NCBI RefSeq assembly: GCF_013386825.1
Contig: NZ_JACARC010000030.1
Location: 124,001 to 188,000 of the forward strand
Source of the DNA: Pseudomonas sp. IPO3778
GTDB lineage: Bacteria; Pseudomonadota; Gammaproteobacteria; Pseudomonadales; Pseudomonadaceae
Direction: 5' to 3'
DNA: 64,000 nt
The notes under the pieces are model-generated. The model worked only from the letters and a program-made list of their open reading frames with translations. It had not been told where the DNA came from and did no database searches. Below are positions 28,782-37,497 of the stretch, piece by piece. Position numbers and translations under genes: made by a program. The first letter of the stretch is position 1. The number at the start of each line of letters is the position of its first letter.

Positions 28782-31519
28782 GCCTCGACCACCGGCAACT
28801 CCACACAAAACCTCGCCCCATGCTCACTGTTGGCGACGCTCAACTGGCCGCCCATGTTCTCGACGATGCCGTAGCTCACCGACAACCCCAGCCCGGTGCC
28901 CACGCCAATCGGCTTGGTGGTGAAAAACGGTTCGAAAATCCGTTCCAGCAGCCGCGGGTCGATGCCGCCGCCGTTGTCCTCCACCCAGATCCGCACGTGT
29001 CGGCTGTCGTGCTCGATCTGCACCGAGATCCACGGTTGCAGGTCGCGGTCGTGTTCGCGCTTGCTCAGCAGGGCATCGCGGGCGTTGACCATCAGGTTGA
29101 TCAGCACCTGTTCCAATTGGTCGACATAGCCTTTGACCTGCACCGCAACGTCCGCCTGGGTCACGCGCAGGTCTACACCTTTGCCACGCATGCCTTCACT
29201 GAGCAACGACAGGGTGCCTTCCACGGCCTGCACCGGGTTGAAGGGTTGTTGTTCGACTTCCGAGCGGCGGCCAAACACGCGCATATGGTCCACCACGCGG
29301 GCCGCCCGCTGGACCTGCGCGTCGATGCGCTGGAGCTTTTCCGTCAGGTAGTCGATCTGCGCATCGCCGTTGCTCAAGCGCTTGAGTACGTTGACGATGG
29401 CCATGCGCATCACATTCAACGGCTGATTGATCTCGTGGGCCAGGCCGGTGGCCATTTCGCCGAGGGTGGCCATTTTTGCGCTTTGGGTCAGTTGTTGCTG
29501 GGAGCGGCGCACTTCGGTGTTGTCCCGGCCCACGGCCTGCACTTCCTGCAACTGGCCCTGTTCGTCGAACACGCCGCGGTCCGACCATACCCACCAGGCG
29601 TGCGTACGCCCCGGCAGTTGCAGGCTGATTTCGGCGGTGCTCACGGGGAACTCCGGGGTCAACTGCCGGATGCGCTGCACAAAGGCCTCGCGCTGTTCGT
29701 CGGACAGCCACTGGCTGAGGTTCATGCCCGGCAGTTGCTCGGGCAGGCACTCCATGTAATTGGCCAAGGGGGTATTGCCGAAGGTCAGGGTCAGGTCCGG
29801 GCGATAGCGGCAGATCATGGCCGGGGAGTCCTCCACCAGAATCCGGTAGCGCTCCTCGCTCTCCTTGACCCGTTGCGCCGCCAGGGTGGCCTCGGTGACG
29901 TCCAGCCACAGGCCCACGGCTTCCACGGGTAACCCCAGGTCGTCGCGCAGCAGCCGGGCTTCGTCCAGCAACCAGTGGTAATCGCCCTGTTTGTCGCGGA
30001 CGCGGTAGCGGCAGCTCACGTGGCCTTCGCGCAGCAGTTGGCGGGTACGGTCGAAGTAGAGGTCGCGGTCTTCGGGGTGGACCCATTCGTTCAGCGCCGC
30101 CGGGGTGAAGTCGGCCAGGGTGCGGCCCAGCAGCGGCAGCAGGCTGTCACTGAAGAACACCGGTTGCAGCGTACCCTCGACGTAGCGCTGCACGTAGATC
30201 ACGGCCGGGGAACTGGCGATCAGGTTATCCAGGCGGGCGTGGGCGGCGGCGGCCTGTTGTTGCTGGTTTTTTATGTCGCTGATGTCGAGCATGAAGCCCA
30301 CCAGCCGACGTTGCTCGCCCACCCCCAGCGCTTGCCCCTGCACGCGGTACCAGATGGGGTTTTGCGCCGGGTCGCTGCGTTGCAAGCGAACGCTGGTGGA
30401 GAGTGGCTTGCCCAGGTGCTTGAGGTCTTGCAGGCGGCTGGCGAGTTCTTCGCGGTCGGCGGGGTGAATCAGGTTGAGCCACATCGGCAACGACAGCCGT
30501 GTGGTGGTCTCACCCTGGCTGAGGGTGTGCAGCAACTGCGGGGCGAGTTCAATGTCCTCACTGTGGGGAGGCAGCTCCCACCAGCCGGTACCGAGCAGGC
30601 CCTGCAGCGCGTCGACGCGATCCAGCTGCTGCTGATGACGCTGTTCGCGCAGGCGGCTGAGCAACGGCATGGCGAGGGCGGCGGTCAGTTGCAACCAGTC
30701 GCGGTCGCTGGTGTGTTCCTGGCGGCTATAGAAACCGCACAGCAGCCATGCGCCTACACCGTTGCCGTCCCGGTAAGGCACCAGAAAACCGTCGGCATTG
30801 CCAAACAGGCCTTGCAGGCGCGGGTGGTCGCTGTGGCCACGGTGCACCTCCAGGCTCATCGGCGCCGTACCGCCCAGGCTGTCAAGGCTGGCGCCCAAGG
30901 CTTGGCCGTTGCTCCAGAGTGCCGCCGCGTCGTGGGCGGTGTAGCAGCCCTGGATACGCCATTCCTGGCCCTGTTCATCCAGCAGGGCGATGGCGACACA
31001 GGGGACGCGCCAGTGCTGGGAAAGGGCCTGGAGCGTGTCGTGCAGTATCTCGGGCAGGCGCGTCAGGCTGCATACCCGCAGCTGCTCGCTGATCTGATCG
31101 CTCACCCGCTGATGGTGTTCGCGCACCTGAGTGAGTTGGCGGTGGGCAATCAGGTCGCCAATGTCCAGCAATTGCAGCAGCCAACCTTTGCCGTCGGGTT
31201 GAACCCAGCCGCGGGTATGCAGGGTTTGCCCGGCAAGCCCCTTGAAATCCAGGTCCAGGCTTTGCCCTTGCCAGTCGCCAGGCAGACCTTCGATCACCAG
31301 ACTGCTCATCGGCGTGAGGTAGTCGAGCAGCGGAGTTGGCTGTTGCGCGGCGGGTTGTTCCAGCCGGTGGCGCAGCGCCCCATGAACGTCCACCACCCGG
31401 CCTTGAGCGTCCAGGTAGAACAGCAACGCGGCGGTGGCGGGCACCGCTGTCGGCGCGTCCGTGGCCAGGTGATTGCCGCGTCCGAGCAGGCGGCCGAACA
31501 GTTTATCCCCTGAGGTCAA
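28778..31519 (-). CDS. pprA: PprA sensor histidine kinase
   Basis: Kinase partner of PprB, which turns on Tad pili and other adhesins. 913 residues from a TTG at 31519 whose bases overlap the stop of the TadE-like gene (TTGA). No membrane segment stands out, so it is probably cytoplasmic. A GAF-like region (VPCVAIALLDEQGQEW) is followed by several PAS domains (GFMLDISDIKNQQQ; VEAVGLWLDVTEATLA; LQEVQAVGRDNTEV), then HisKA with HEINQPLNVMRM and an ATPase domain with N, G1 (VEDNGGGIDP) and G2 (GTGLGLSVSYGIVENMGG) boxes. The start is uncertain; position next to the tad/fppA/pprB genes supports the name. Confidence 0.85.
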   Translation of the reverse strand: MTSGDKLFGRLLGRGNHLATDAPTAVPATAALLFYLDAQGRVVDVHGALRHRLEQPAAQQPTPLLDYLTPMSSLVIEGLPGDWQGQSLDLDFKGLAGQTLHTRGWVQPDGKGWLLQLLDIGDLIAHRQLTQVREHHQRVSDQISEQLRVCSLTRLPEILHDTLQALSQHWRVPCVAIALLDEQGQEWRIQGCYTAHDAAALWSNGQALGASLDSLGGTAPMSLEVHRGHSDHPRLQGLFGNADGFLVPYRDGNGVGAWLLCGFYSRQEHTSDRDWLQLTAALAMPLLSRLREQRHQQQLDRVDALQGLLGTGWWELPPHSEDIELAPQLLHTLSQGETTTRLSLPMWLNLIHPADREELASRLQDLKHLGKPLSTSVRLQRSDPAQNPIWYRVQGQALGVGEQRRLVGFMLDISDIKNQQQQAAAAHARLDNLIASSPAVIYVQRYVEGTLQPVFFSDSLLPLLGRTLADFTPAALNEWVHPEDRDLYFDRTRQLLREGHVSCRYRVRDKQGDYHWLLDEARLLRDDLGLPVEAVGLWLDVTEATLAAQRVKESEERYRILVEDSPAMICRYRPDLTLTFGNTPLANYMECLPEQLPGMNLSQWLSDEQREAFVQRIRQLTPEFPVSTAEISLQLPGRTHAWWVWSDRGVFDEQGQLQEVQAVGRDNTEVRRSQQQLTQSAKMATLGEMATGLAHEINQPLNVMRMAIVNVLKRLSNGDAQIDYLTEKLQRIDAQVQRAARVVDHMRVFGRRSEVEQQPFNPVQAVEGTLSLLSEGMRGKGVDLRVTQADVAVQVKGYVDQLEQVLINLMVNARDALLSKREHDRDLQPWISVQIEHDSRHVRIWVEDNGGGIDPRLLERIFEPFFTTKPIGVGTGLGLSVSYGIVENMGGQLSVANSEHGARFCVELPVVEA

Positions 31520-31956
31520 AACTGCATGCTCGATTGGGCGGAAAGCGTGGGAGGCAGCGCGGGGACGGTACCAAAGCCTGGCAGCACCAGGAACGGCAAC
31601 ACACTTTGGAGGCTGGACGTCGGGTAGTTGATGTTCACCGTCAACAGGCCCGCCGGGGTGTAGGTTGCCGTGACGTACGTGGGAAGGAATTTGAACTGGG
31701 AAGGGATCCACGACAGTTGTGCCTGGGCCGCCGTGACGGCCTGCTGGGGCAGGGCCGTGGTGTAGTTTGCCGTGGCCGGGTCCAGCGCGACGCTGCGCCT
31801 TACACCTTCAGCGGCGGCCTGGGTGAAGGACTGCATCAGCAGTAACGGCAGGCTGTAGCTGACCATGCCATAAAATACGGCAAAAAAAATCATGAAGACC
31901 ATCGCGAACTCCAGCGCGGCGGCACCTTTTTGCTTTCTAGGGAGGCCTTTTCTCAT
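31516..31956 (-). CDS. TadE-like minor pseudopilin
   Basis: 146 residues from the ATG at 31956. It begins RKGLPRKQKGAAALEFAMVFMIFFAVFYGMVSYSLPLLLMQSF: a KGAAALEFA prepilin-like site followed by a hydrophobic helix, the hallmark of TadE/TadF pseudopilins cut by the prepilin peptidase. The gene for that peptidase (fppA) lies divergently 71 bases away. Its stop overlaps the probable pprA start, so structural protein and kinase may be translated together. Confidence 0.85.
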   Translation of the reverse strand: MRKGLPRKQKGAAALEFAMVFMIFFAVFYGMVSYSLPLLLMQSFTQAAAEGVRRSVALDPATANYTTALPQQAVTAAQAQLSWIPSQFKFLPTYVTATYTPAGLLTVNINYPTSSLQSVLPFLVLPGFGTVPALPPTLSAQSSMQF

Positions 31957-32027
31957 GACTCGTCTACCCTGACTGCAACTACCTGATATCAGCATAGAAT
32001 CATTCAGCAAAAAGGGATTTTTTTTAC

Positions 32028-32513
32028 GTGATTCAAAGTCTGGTCCTACTCGTTTGGTTGGCGCTGTGCGCTGTGCAAGATATCCGTCTACGTGAGATCT
32101 CCAACCGCTTGACCCTCGGCGCAGGCCTGCTGGCGCTGGTTTACCTGCTCTGGACGGGCACCACCTGGCTTGGCGCACCCGCTGTCGAGGGCGGTTTGGC
32201 GTTTGCCCTGGCCCTGCTGTTCACGGTGCCCGGTTACGCGCTGGGCCGTCTTGGCGCCGGTGACGTGAAATTGATCGCGGCATTGGGGCTGGCGACCAAC
32301 ACCTTCTATGTACTGGGCACGTTTATCGGTGCCGGCCTGGCCAGCGCGGCGTGGCTGCTGCTGGCCCCCAGGCTGTGGCCGCTGATGAATCAAGGGCTTA
32401 GGAATACCTTGCAGTACCTTGATCCGGCACGCCCGGCCAAGCAGCCGTTCGTGCCGTTTTTGCTGGTGGGTTTCTGCCTGGCCTGGCTTTGGATCCCATT
32501 AGTCGCCACGTAG
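32028..32513 (+). CDS. fppA: FppA prepilin peptidase (TadV-like)
   Basis: Membrane aspartic protease that matures Flp pilin and the TadE-like pseudopilins. 161 residues, the short form lacking the methylase domain. Catalytic Asp18 (AVQDIRLREISN) and Asp79 in the GAGD motif (LGAGDVKLIAAL). Five to six hydrophobic helices. GTG start with AAGGGA a little far upstream. Divergent from the TadE-like gene and 113 bases before pprB, as in the P. aeruginosa locus. Confidence 0.92.
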   Translation: MIQSLVLLVWLALCAVQDIRLREISNRLTLGAGLLALVYLLWTGTTWLGAPAVEGGLAFALALLFTVPGYALGRLGAGDVKLIAALGLATNTFYVLGTFIGAGLASAAWLLLAPRLWPLMNQGLRNTLQYLDPARPAKQPFVPFLLVGFCLAWLWIPLVAT

Positions 32514-32626
32514 GCTATCGCTATGTACATAGTAGGAAAGTACGTCTACGTTTATGGGTAGGTTGTATAGGAAAGTGGTCGGAATGGATCGGTCGGTCTT
32601 TGGCTTGCCCAGGCATGGAGTAGCGC
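32514..32626 (+). promoter_or_regulatory. pprB upstream region with TAGGAAAG repeats
   Basis: Contains TAGTAGGAAAG at 32530-32540 and TATAGGAAAG at 32566-32575; the shared TAGGAAAG cores are 35 bases apart. The same 11-mer TAGTAGGAAAG occurs ahead of rcpC (minus strand, 40907-40897). Candidate autoregulatory sites of PprB. Confidence 0.45.
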
Positions 32627-33415
32627 GTGAACAAGCTTACCTCTGAAGTGAAAGTGCTCGTGGTCGACGATCAGCCTCTGATCGTGGAAGAGCTGTGTGA
32701 ATTTCTTGAAAGCAGCGGTTACCGTTGCGTGCCTTGCCACTCCAGCCAGCAGGCCATCGAGCGCTTTCGCGACGATGCCGAAATCGGTTTGGTGTTGTGC
32801 GATCTGCATATGCCAGAGATGGACGGGATCGAGCTGGTCCAGGCCCTGCAACGCCTGGCCGGCAAGCAGCGGGTGTTTGAGGCCATCATGTTGACCGGGC
32901 GCGCCGACAAGCAGGACGTGATCAAGGCCCTGCGCGCCGGGATTGCCGATTACTATCAGAAGCCGATCAACCTCGGCGAACTGCTCGAAGGGCTACAGCG
33001 CCAGGTCGTGGCATTGCAAGACCGACAGAAAAACGTCGACCTGGGGCATCTGAACCAGAAACTGCAGTTTCTCTCGGCGTCCATTGACGATCTCTATCAT
33101 GACCTCGACAAGGTGCGCAGCAGCCCGCAATCCACGTTGTCTAGTGATGCCGAGGGCGAGGTCAGTGAGACTGACCGGGTTGAAATACCGGCGATCTTCA
33201 ATCAGTTGTCTCCGCGCCAGCTGGATGTCGCAAGGCTGGTAGGCAAGGGGCAGACCAACTATCAAATCGCCTGTGAGCTGGGTATCACCGAAAACACGGT
33301 GAAACTTTACGTGTCCCAGGTGCTGCGCCTGACCCACATGCACAACCGCACCCAGCTGGCGCTGGCGTTGTCACCGAGTAATTCAGCGGTACGCCAGCGC
33401 GTCACTGCCCACTAG
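32627..33415 (+). CDS. pprB: PprB response regulator
   Basis: Receiver plus LuxR-type DNA-binding protein that activates Tad pili and other matrix genes in P. aeruginosa. 262 residues from a GTG. The receiver has DD at 14-15, phosphorylation site Asp59 (LCDLHMPEMDG) and conserved Lys in YYQKPINLGEL. A linker of about 60 residues leads to the HTH (LSPRQLDVARLVGKGQTNYQIACELGITENTVKLYVSQVL). Its end overlaps the convergent DUF3613 gene by four bases. Confidence 0.92.
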   Translation: MNKLTSEVKVLVVDDQPLIVEELCEFLESSGYRCVPCHSSQQAIERFRDDAEIGLVLCDLHMPEMDGIELVQALQRLAGKQRVFEAIMLTGRADKQDVIKALRAGIADYYQKPINLGELLEGLQRQVVALQDRQKNVDLGHLNQKLQFLSASIDDLYHDLDKVRSSPQSTLSSDAEGEVSETDRVEIPAIFNQLSPRQLDVARLVGKGQTNYQIACELGITENTVKLYVSQVLRLTHMHNRTQLALALSPSNSAVRQRVTAH

Positions 33416-33687
33416 TTGCTGCCGCCGCCGGGAGCGGTGCCACCCTGTTTCTGGTCGAAGTACTCGGGAATAGGGTGTTTGTAACTGTCCAGCCAACGTT
33501 GCATGGCCACGTCGCGCTCAGCGGGCGTGGCCTTTTGCACGTTGGCGGAGGCCCGTTCGCCGCGGACCTGCAACTGCAGCCAGCCCTCGGTCTGTTTTTG
33601 TTGTGGCGAAGAAGGGCCGGGTTCTATTGCCAGTGCCGTCAGTGGCATGCCGGCTAGCAGCAGAGTGGCGAGCAGTGTGAGCTTCAT
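33412..33687 (-). CDS. DUF3613 periplasmic protein of the tad operon
   Basis: 91 residues from the ATG at 33687. Signal peptide MKLTLLATLLLAGMPLTALA; the mature part has EGWLQLQVRGERAS, ERDVAMQRWLDSYKHPIPEYF and ends in a Gly-rich tail. Small proteins of this family accompany tadD in Pseudomonas and are not characterised as far as I know. It is the last gene of the rcpC-tadD run, 22 bases after tadD. Confidence 0.8.
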   Translation of the reverse strand: MKLTLLATLLLAGMPLTALAIEPGPSSPQQKQTEGWLQLQVRGERASANVQKATPAERDVAMQRWLDSYKHPIPEYFDQKQGGTAPGGGSN

Positions 33688-33709
33688 CGTGTGTACTCCC
33701 TTCAGAGAC

Positions 33710-34432
33710 CTATTGGACCGGCGCCGTTGGCACGTCGCGGGCAGCCGCAACCTGATCTTTTGGTGCTGTCGCGGTTGATGTGGGCGCCTTGAGTTGCTGT
33801 GCCCGGGCCTGGGCCTGCGTCACTTGCTCGGGGCTGAGGCCCATGCGGCTGGCCACTTGTGCGGCTTGCTCCCAGTTGTCCTGGTAGATCATCAGCGTGA
33901 CCAGATTGACCGCCGCCAGTTGATCACTTTGCTTGAGCTCCATGGCCGTGAGGAACTCAAAGCGTGCGTCTTCCACGCGCCGTTGATTGAGGTACACCAC
34001 GCCCAGGTCGTTGCGGATTTTCTCGTCGGTGGGCGACATCTTCGCCGCACGTTGCAAGTGCGCCATGGCCTGGCCGTTGTCACCCCGGGCGGCGGCCAGT
34101 TGGCCGAGGCCGTGCTCGCCTTCGGCCGCCATGCAGGTGCCCAGCAGGCTGCGGTACAACGGTTCGGCTTCGCTGCGTCCCAGCAGGCGGTACACCTTGG
34201 CCTGGCGTTGGCGCACCTGAGGCAGGGTGTCCGGCAGGTTTTGCAGGTTGGCCAGGCTGGCGTGAAGTTTGCCCTCGTTGGCCATATCGTCGGCCAGGTT
34301 CAGCGACAGTTCCTGATTGGAACTTGGCTTGGCACAACCGCCCTGAGCGCTGAACCCCGCCCACGGCAGCTGCCCGTTACTGGCACAACCGCCGAGTAAC
34401 AACAGGCTGCAGGCGATCATCACTGTTTTCAT
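33710..34432 (-). CDS. tadD: TadD TPR lipoprotein
   Basis: 240 residues from the ATG at 34432. Signal and lipobox LLLLGGC; the mature part holds TPR repeats (LGQLAAARGDNGQAMAHLQRAAKMSPTDEKIRNDLGVVYLNQRRVEDARFEFLTAMELK). TadD works like PilF, assisting assembly or placement of the secretin RcpA in the outer membrane. Eleven bases after tadC; the C-terminal tail is Ala/Pro/Thr-rich. Confidence 0.92.
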   Translation of the reverse strand: MKTVMIACSLLLLGGCASNGQLPWAGFSAQGGCAKPSSNQELSLNLADDMANEGKLHASLANLQNLPDTLPQVRQRQAKVYRLLGRSEAEPLYRSLLGTCMAAEGEHGLGQLAAARGDNGQAMAHLQRAAKMSPTDEKIRNDLGVVYLNQRRVEDARFEFLTAMELKQSDQLAAVNLVTLMIYQDNWEQAAQVASRMGLSPEQVTQAQARAQQLKAPTSTATAPKDQVAAARDVPTAPVQ

Positions 34433-34443
34433 TGCATGTCCTC

Positions 34444-35328
34444 TCAAGGCGTAAAGGCTTTGGCGATCGCGATAAAGCCTGGGCCGGCCAATACGATCAG
34501 TAACGCGGGAAACAGGAACAACATCATCACCACGGACATTTTGGCGGACATCTTGGAGATGTACTCCTGCAAGCGGGTCAGGCGCCGGTCATCCAGCAGT
34601 TGCTTGAGCGACTGCAGCGACTTCATCGCACCACCGCCCTGATGCAGAAGCTGCTGAAGGATCAGGCAGGTGTCGGTGAGTTCATCGACGGCCAGCATCA
34701 GGCTGGCCTTGTTCAATTCTTCACCCAGCTCCAGCCCGGAATCGACACGCGCCAGCACCAGGCGCAGTTCGGCGGTCAGCACCGGCAACAGTTTCTGTGC
34801 GTCGTAGGCCATGACCCGAAGTGCCTGCTCTACGGCCATGCCGGACTCAAACAGGATGCGCACCAGGGGAATGAAGGTCGACACTTCCCGCGCGATTCGA
34901 TCCTGGCGCCTTTTGGCGAGTGAAACCAGGATTCGCTTGGGCAGCAGGTAACCGATGATCAGGCCCAGCAGGGCGATCACAGAGCCATGCTCGGTGTCGG
35001 GAAAAAACAGCTCCAGTGCCAGCGCGGTCAGGCCCAGCAGAAGTATCGGCAACCCGATCTGACAGGCAGCGAACATCGAACGCTGGCTGGCCTTTCTCCA
35101 GCCCATGCGATTGAGCAGGGTTTGGGTTTCGTTATCGAGGCTGACGGTGCGCTGGCCGATTCGGGTGCTGCCCAGTTGGTGCAACCACTCGCTCATCTTG
35201 TCGCTACGGCCCGGCTCGCCTTGCAGCCGTTGGGTGACCAGGCGTTGTTGACGACGGCTGCTAAAGATATTGGCCAACAGTAGCGATAACGCGGCAAGAA
35301 ACAATACGGCACTGATCACTATCGCCAT
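34444..35328 (-). CDS. tadC: TadC inner-membrane platform protein
   Basis: 294 residues from the ATG at 35328; the longer open frame to 35391 overlaps tadB and is not needed. T2SSF/GspF-like: an N-terminal helix, two central helices (FAACQIGLPILLLGLTALALELFF; VIALLGLIIGYLLPKRILVSLA) and a C-terminal one (MLFLFPALLIVLAGPGFIAIA). RIAREVSTFIPLVRILFESGMAVEQALR is the cytoplasmic GspF core. It partners TadB and the ATPase TadA. The tadB stop lies one base upstream of its ATG. Confidence 0.93.
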   Translation of the reverse strand: MAIVISAVLFLAALSLLLANIFSSRRQQRLVTQRLQGEPGRSDKMSEWLHQLGSTRIGQRTVSLDNETQTLLNRMGWRKASQRSMFAACQIGLPILLLGLTALALELFFPDTEHGSVIALLGLIIGYLLPKRILVSLAKRRQDRIAREVSTFIPLVRILFESGMAVEQALRVMAYDAQKLLPVLTAELRLVLARVDSGLELGEELNKASLMLAVDELTDTCLILQQLLHQGGGAMKSLQSLKQLLDDRRLTRLQEYISKMSAKMSVVMMLFLFPALLIVLAGPGFIAIAKAFTP

Positions 35329-35329
35329 C

Positions 35330-36214
35330 TCAGATGCTCCGCAACATGCGCCACAGCGCCACACAGCCGGTGATTTGCAGGGCGAACGCACCGAGCATCA
35401 GGCGTTGGCCACTGTGGTCATCCCACATGGCCATCAGGTACACCGGGTTAACGATCAGGAAGTAGCCCGCGACACTCACCGGCAGCACCGCGAGCACCAG
35501 CGCGGTCACCCGGGTTTCACCCGTCATGGCGCGTAATTGCCGGGCGCCCTGGTCGCGCTCGCGAATCATCTTGATCAGGTTTTCCAGCAGCTCACTGGCA
35601 TTGCCTCCATAGCGGTGGTTGACCTTGAGCCCCAGGGCAAACAGGCGCAGTTCATCTTGTTCATAAAACTCGGCATAGTCTTGAGCCGCGTCGGGCAGGC
35701 TGACACCCAGATGCACATTGCGCTTGATGCGGCCCATGGATTTTTTCAGCGGGTCGTCGCTGGCGTCGATGCCACTCAGGATCGCATCCGCGAGGGTGCG
35801 TCCGGATTTGAGGCTGCGTACGGCGTGATCGAGCAACTGGGGCAGTTGCTCGATCATGCGGCGCAGCCGGCGCCGGTAGCGAACGGCGATGTACAGGCGT
35901 AACGCCAAAGGCGGTACTGCCACCATCACGAACAGGCCTATCCATTGGCCCAGGAGCCCTCCCAACAGGGCGCCAACGGCCCACAGGGTCAGCCACAGGC
36001 CCAGGCGTTCGGTCGGCCTGCCAAGGCCGGCACGGATAAAGGTGCGTTCCAGGCTGGTGGCCACCGCGTTGTCTTTCATCGACTGGGGTTGCCCTTCGGC
36101 CAGGCGGTCCAGCACCCGGTCGGTCCGGGCCTTGCGCAAACCGTTGCGCATCAGGACGATGCCCAGCACCAGAAGGGCCACGGCAAGCAGGGCGAGTAAA
36201 ATAGGACCGATCAT
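35330..36214 (-). CDS. tadB: TadB inner-membrane platform protein
   Basis: 294 residues. GspF-like domain with an N-terminal helix (IGPILLALLAVALLVLGIVL), a central hydrophobic pair (LGLWLTLWAVGALLGGLLGQWIGLFVMVAVPPLALRLYIAVRYRRRL) and a final helix. PQLLDHAVRSLKSGRTLADAI and KVNHRYGGNASELLENL are family-typical. Forms the platform with TadC that works with TadA to assemble Flp pili. Eleven bases after tadA. Confidence 0.93.
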   Translation of the reverse strand: MIGPILLALLAVALLVLGIVLMRNGLRKARTDRVLDRLAEGQPQSMKDNAVATSLERTFIRAGLGRPTERLGLWLTLWAVGALLGGLLGQWIGLFVMVAVPPLALRLYIAVRYRRRLRRMIEQLPQLLDHAVRSLKSGRTLADAILSGIDASDDPLKKSMGRIKRNVHLGVSLPDAAQDYAEFYEQDELRLFALGLKVNHRYGGNASELLENLIKMIRERDQGARQLRAMTGETRVTALVLAVLPVSVAGYFLIVNPVYLMAMWDDHSGQRLMLGAFALQITGCVALWRMLRSI

Positions 36215-36225
36215 CAGGTTGCCTC

Positions 36226-37497
36226 CTACACCGGCAGGTGGCCTTCGTGGCGCAACTTGTCACCGGCCGGGTTGACGGCCTCCCGCAGGAAGCCAAAGCC
36301 GGTGCGCTTGTCGTGGCGAAACAGGGTGTTGGTGACGTACACATCCTCGCGTATGCCCACCACCTCCACCACTTCACTGACACAACGGCGGCCGTCGGGC
36401 AGGCGCGTCAACTGGATCACCACGTCCAGGGCCGCGCAGATCATTTGCCGCAGGGTTTTTTCCGCCACCACCCGACCGGTCAGGCCCACCAGGGTCTCCA
36501 GGCGCAGCAAGGCGTCCTGGGCGTTGTTGGCGTGCACGGTACTCATCGAGCCGTCGTGGCCGGTGTTCATGGCGGTCAGCACGTCGATGACTTCGACACC
36601 CCGGATTTCGCCGAGGATGATCCGGTCGGGCCGCATCCGCAGGGCGTTGCGGATCAAGTCACTGGCTTTCACCTCGCCATGCCCCTCGGCATTGGGCGGG
36701 CGGGTTTCCAGGCGCACGACGTGGGGATGGCCCAGTTGCAGTTCGGCCACGTCTTCAATGGTCACCAGGCGTTCGCGGGGGTTGATCAACTGGCTGAGAA
36801 TGTTCAGCAGCGTGGTTTTGCCGGTGCCGGTACCGCCGCTGATCAGGATGTTGCAGCGCTTGCCGACGGCGTCCTGGAAGAACTCGAAAATCGCCTGGTC
36901 GATGGTTTGCATCGCCACCAGATCGCTGCTTTTGAGCATGTCCTTGCGAAACTTTCGAATCGACAGGCAGGGCCCGTCCAGGGCAATCGGCGGGATGATC
37001 GCATTGACCCGGCTGCCATCGGGCAGGCGCGCATCGACCATGGGCGACGACTCATCCAGCCGCCGTCCCAGGGGCGCGAGGATGCGCTGCATGACCCGCT
37101 CCACATGGTGGTCGTCAATGAAGCGCAAATCACTCTGCTGCAGCAGGCCGTCGCGCTCGACGAACACCCGGTGCGGGCCGTTGACCAGAATCTCGGTGAC
37201 GGTCGGGTCGCGCAGCAGCACTTCCAGCGGGCCGAAGCCGGTCAGCTCATCGACGATCTCTTCGGCCAGACGCTCCATCTCATAGCGGGAAATCGCCAGG
37301 TGCATGCGCGTGATGTACTCGGCCACCTTGTCGATCACAAACTGCGCCAGGGATTGGCGGGTGCCTTCCAGCAGGTTTTTCCCCGACTCTTCGATGGCAT
37401 CGATGATGTAGCGATGCAGCACCAGTTTCAGGCCGTCGTGATCGGTGTTGCCGACGCTGCCGCGTGGGGGAACACCAAACAGCTTTTCGCCGTTCAT
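36226..37497 (-). CDS. tadA: TadA/CpaF secretion ATPase
   Basis: Hexameric ATPase that powers pilus assembly. 423 residues. Walker A GGTGTGKTT at 221-229, Asp box TIEDVAELQL, Walker B RMRPDRIILGEIRG and the His box TGHDGSMSTVHANNAQDAL are all intact, so it should be active. The N-terminal domain (LAEEIVDELTGFGPLEVLL) is the CpaF type. Its ATG overlaps the tadZ stop by four bases. Confidence 0.96.
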   Translation of the reverse strand: MNGEKLFGVPPRGSVGNTDHDGLKLVLHRYIIDAIEESGKNLLEGTRQSLAQFVIDKVAEYITRMHLAISRYEMERLAEEIVDELTGFGPLEVLLRDPTVTEILVNGPHRVFVERDGLLQQSDLRFIDDHHVERVMQRILAPLGRRLDESSPMVDARLPDGSRVNAIIPPIALDGPCLSIRKFRKDMLKSSDLVAMQTIDQAIFEFFQDAVGKRCNILISGGTGTGKTTLLNILSQLINPRERLVTIEDVAELQLGHPHVVRLETRPPNAEGHGEVKASDLIRNALRMRPDRIILGEIRGVEVIDVLTAMNTGHDGSMSTVHANNAQDALLRLETLVGLTGRVVAEKTLRQMICAALDVVIQLTRLPDGRRCVSEVVEVVGIREDVYVTNTLFRHDKRTGFGFLREAVNPAGDKLRHEGHLPV

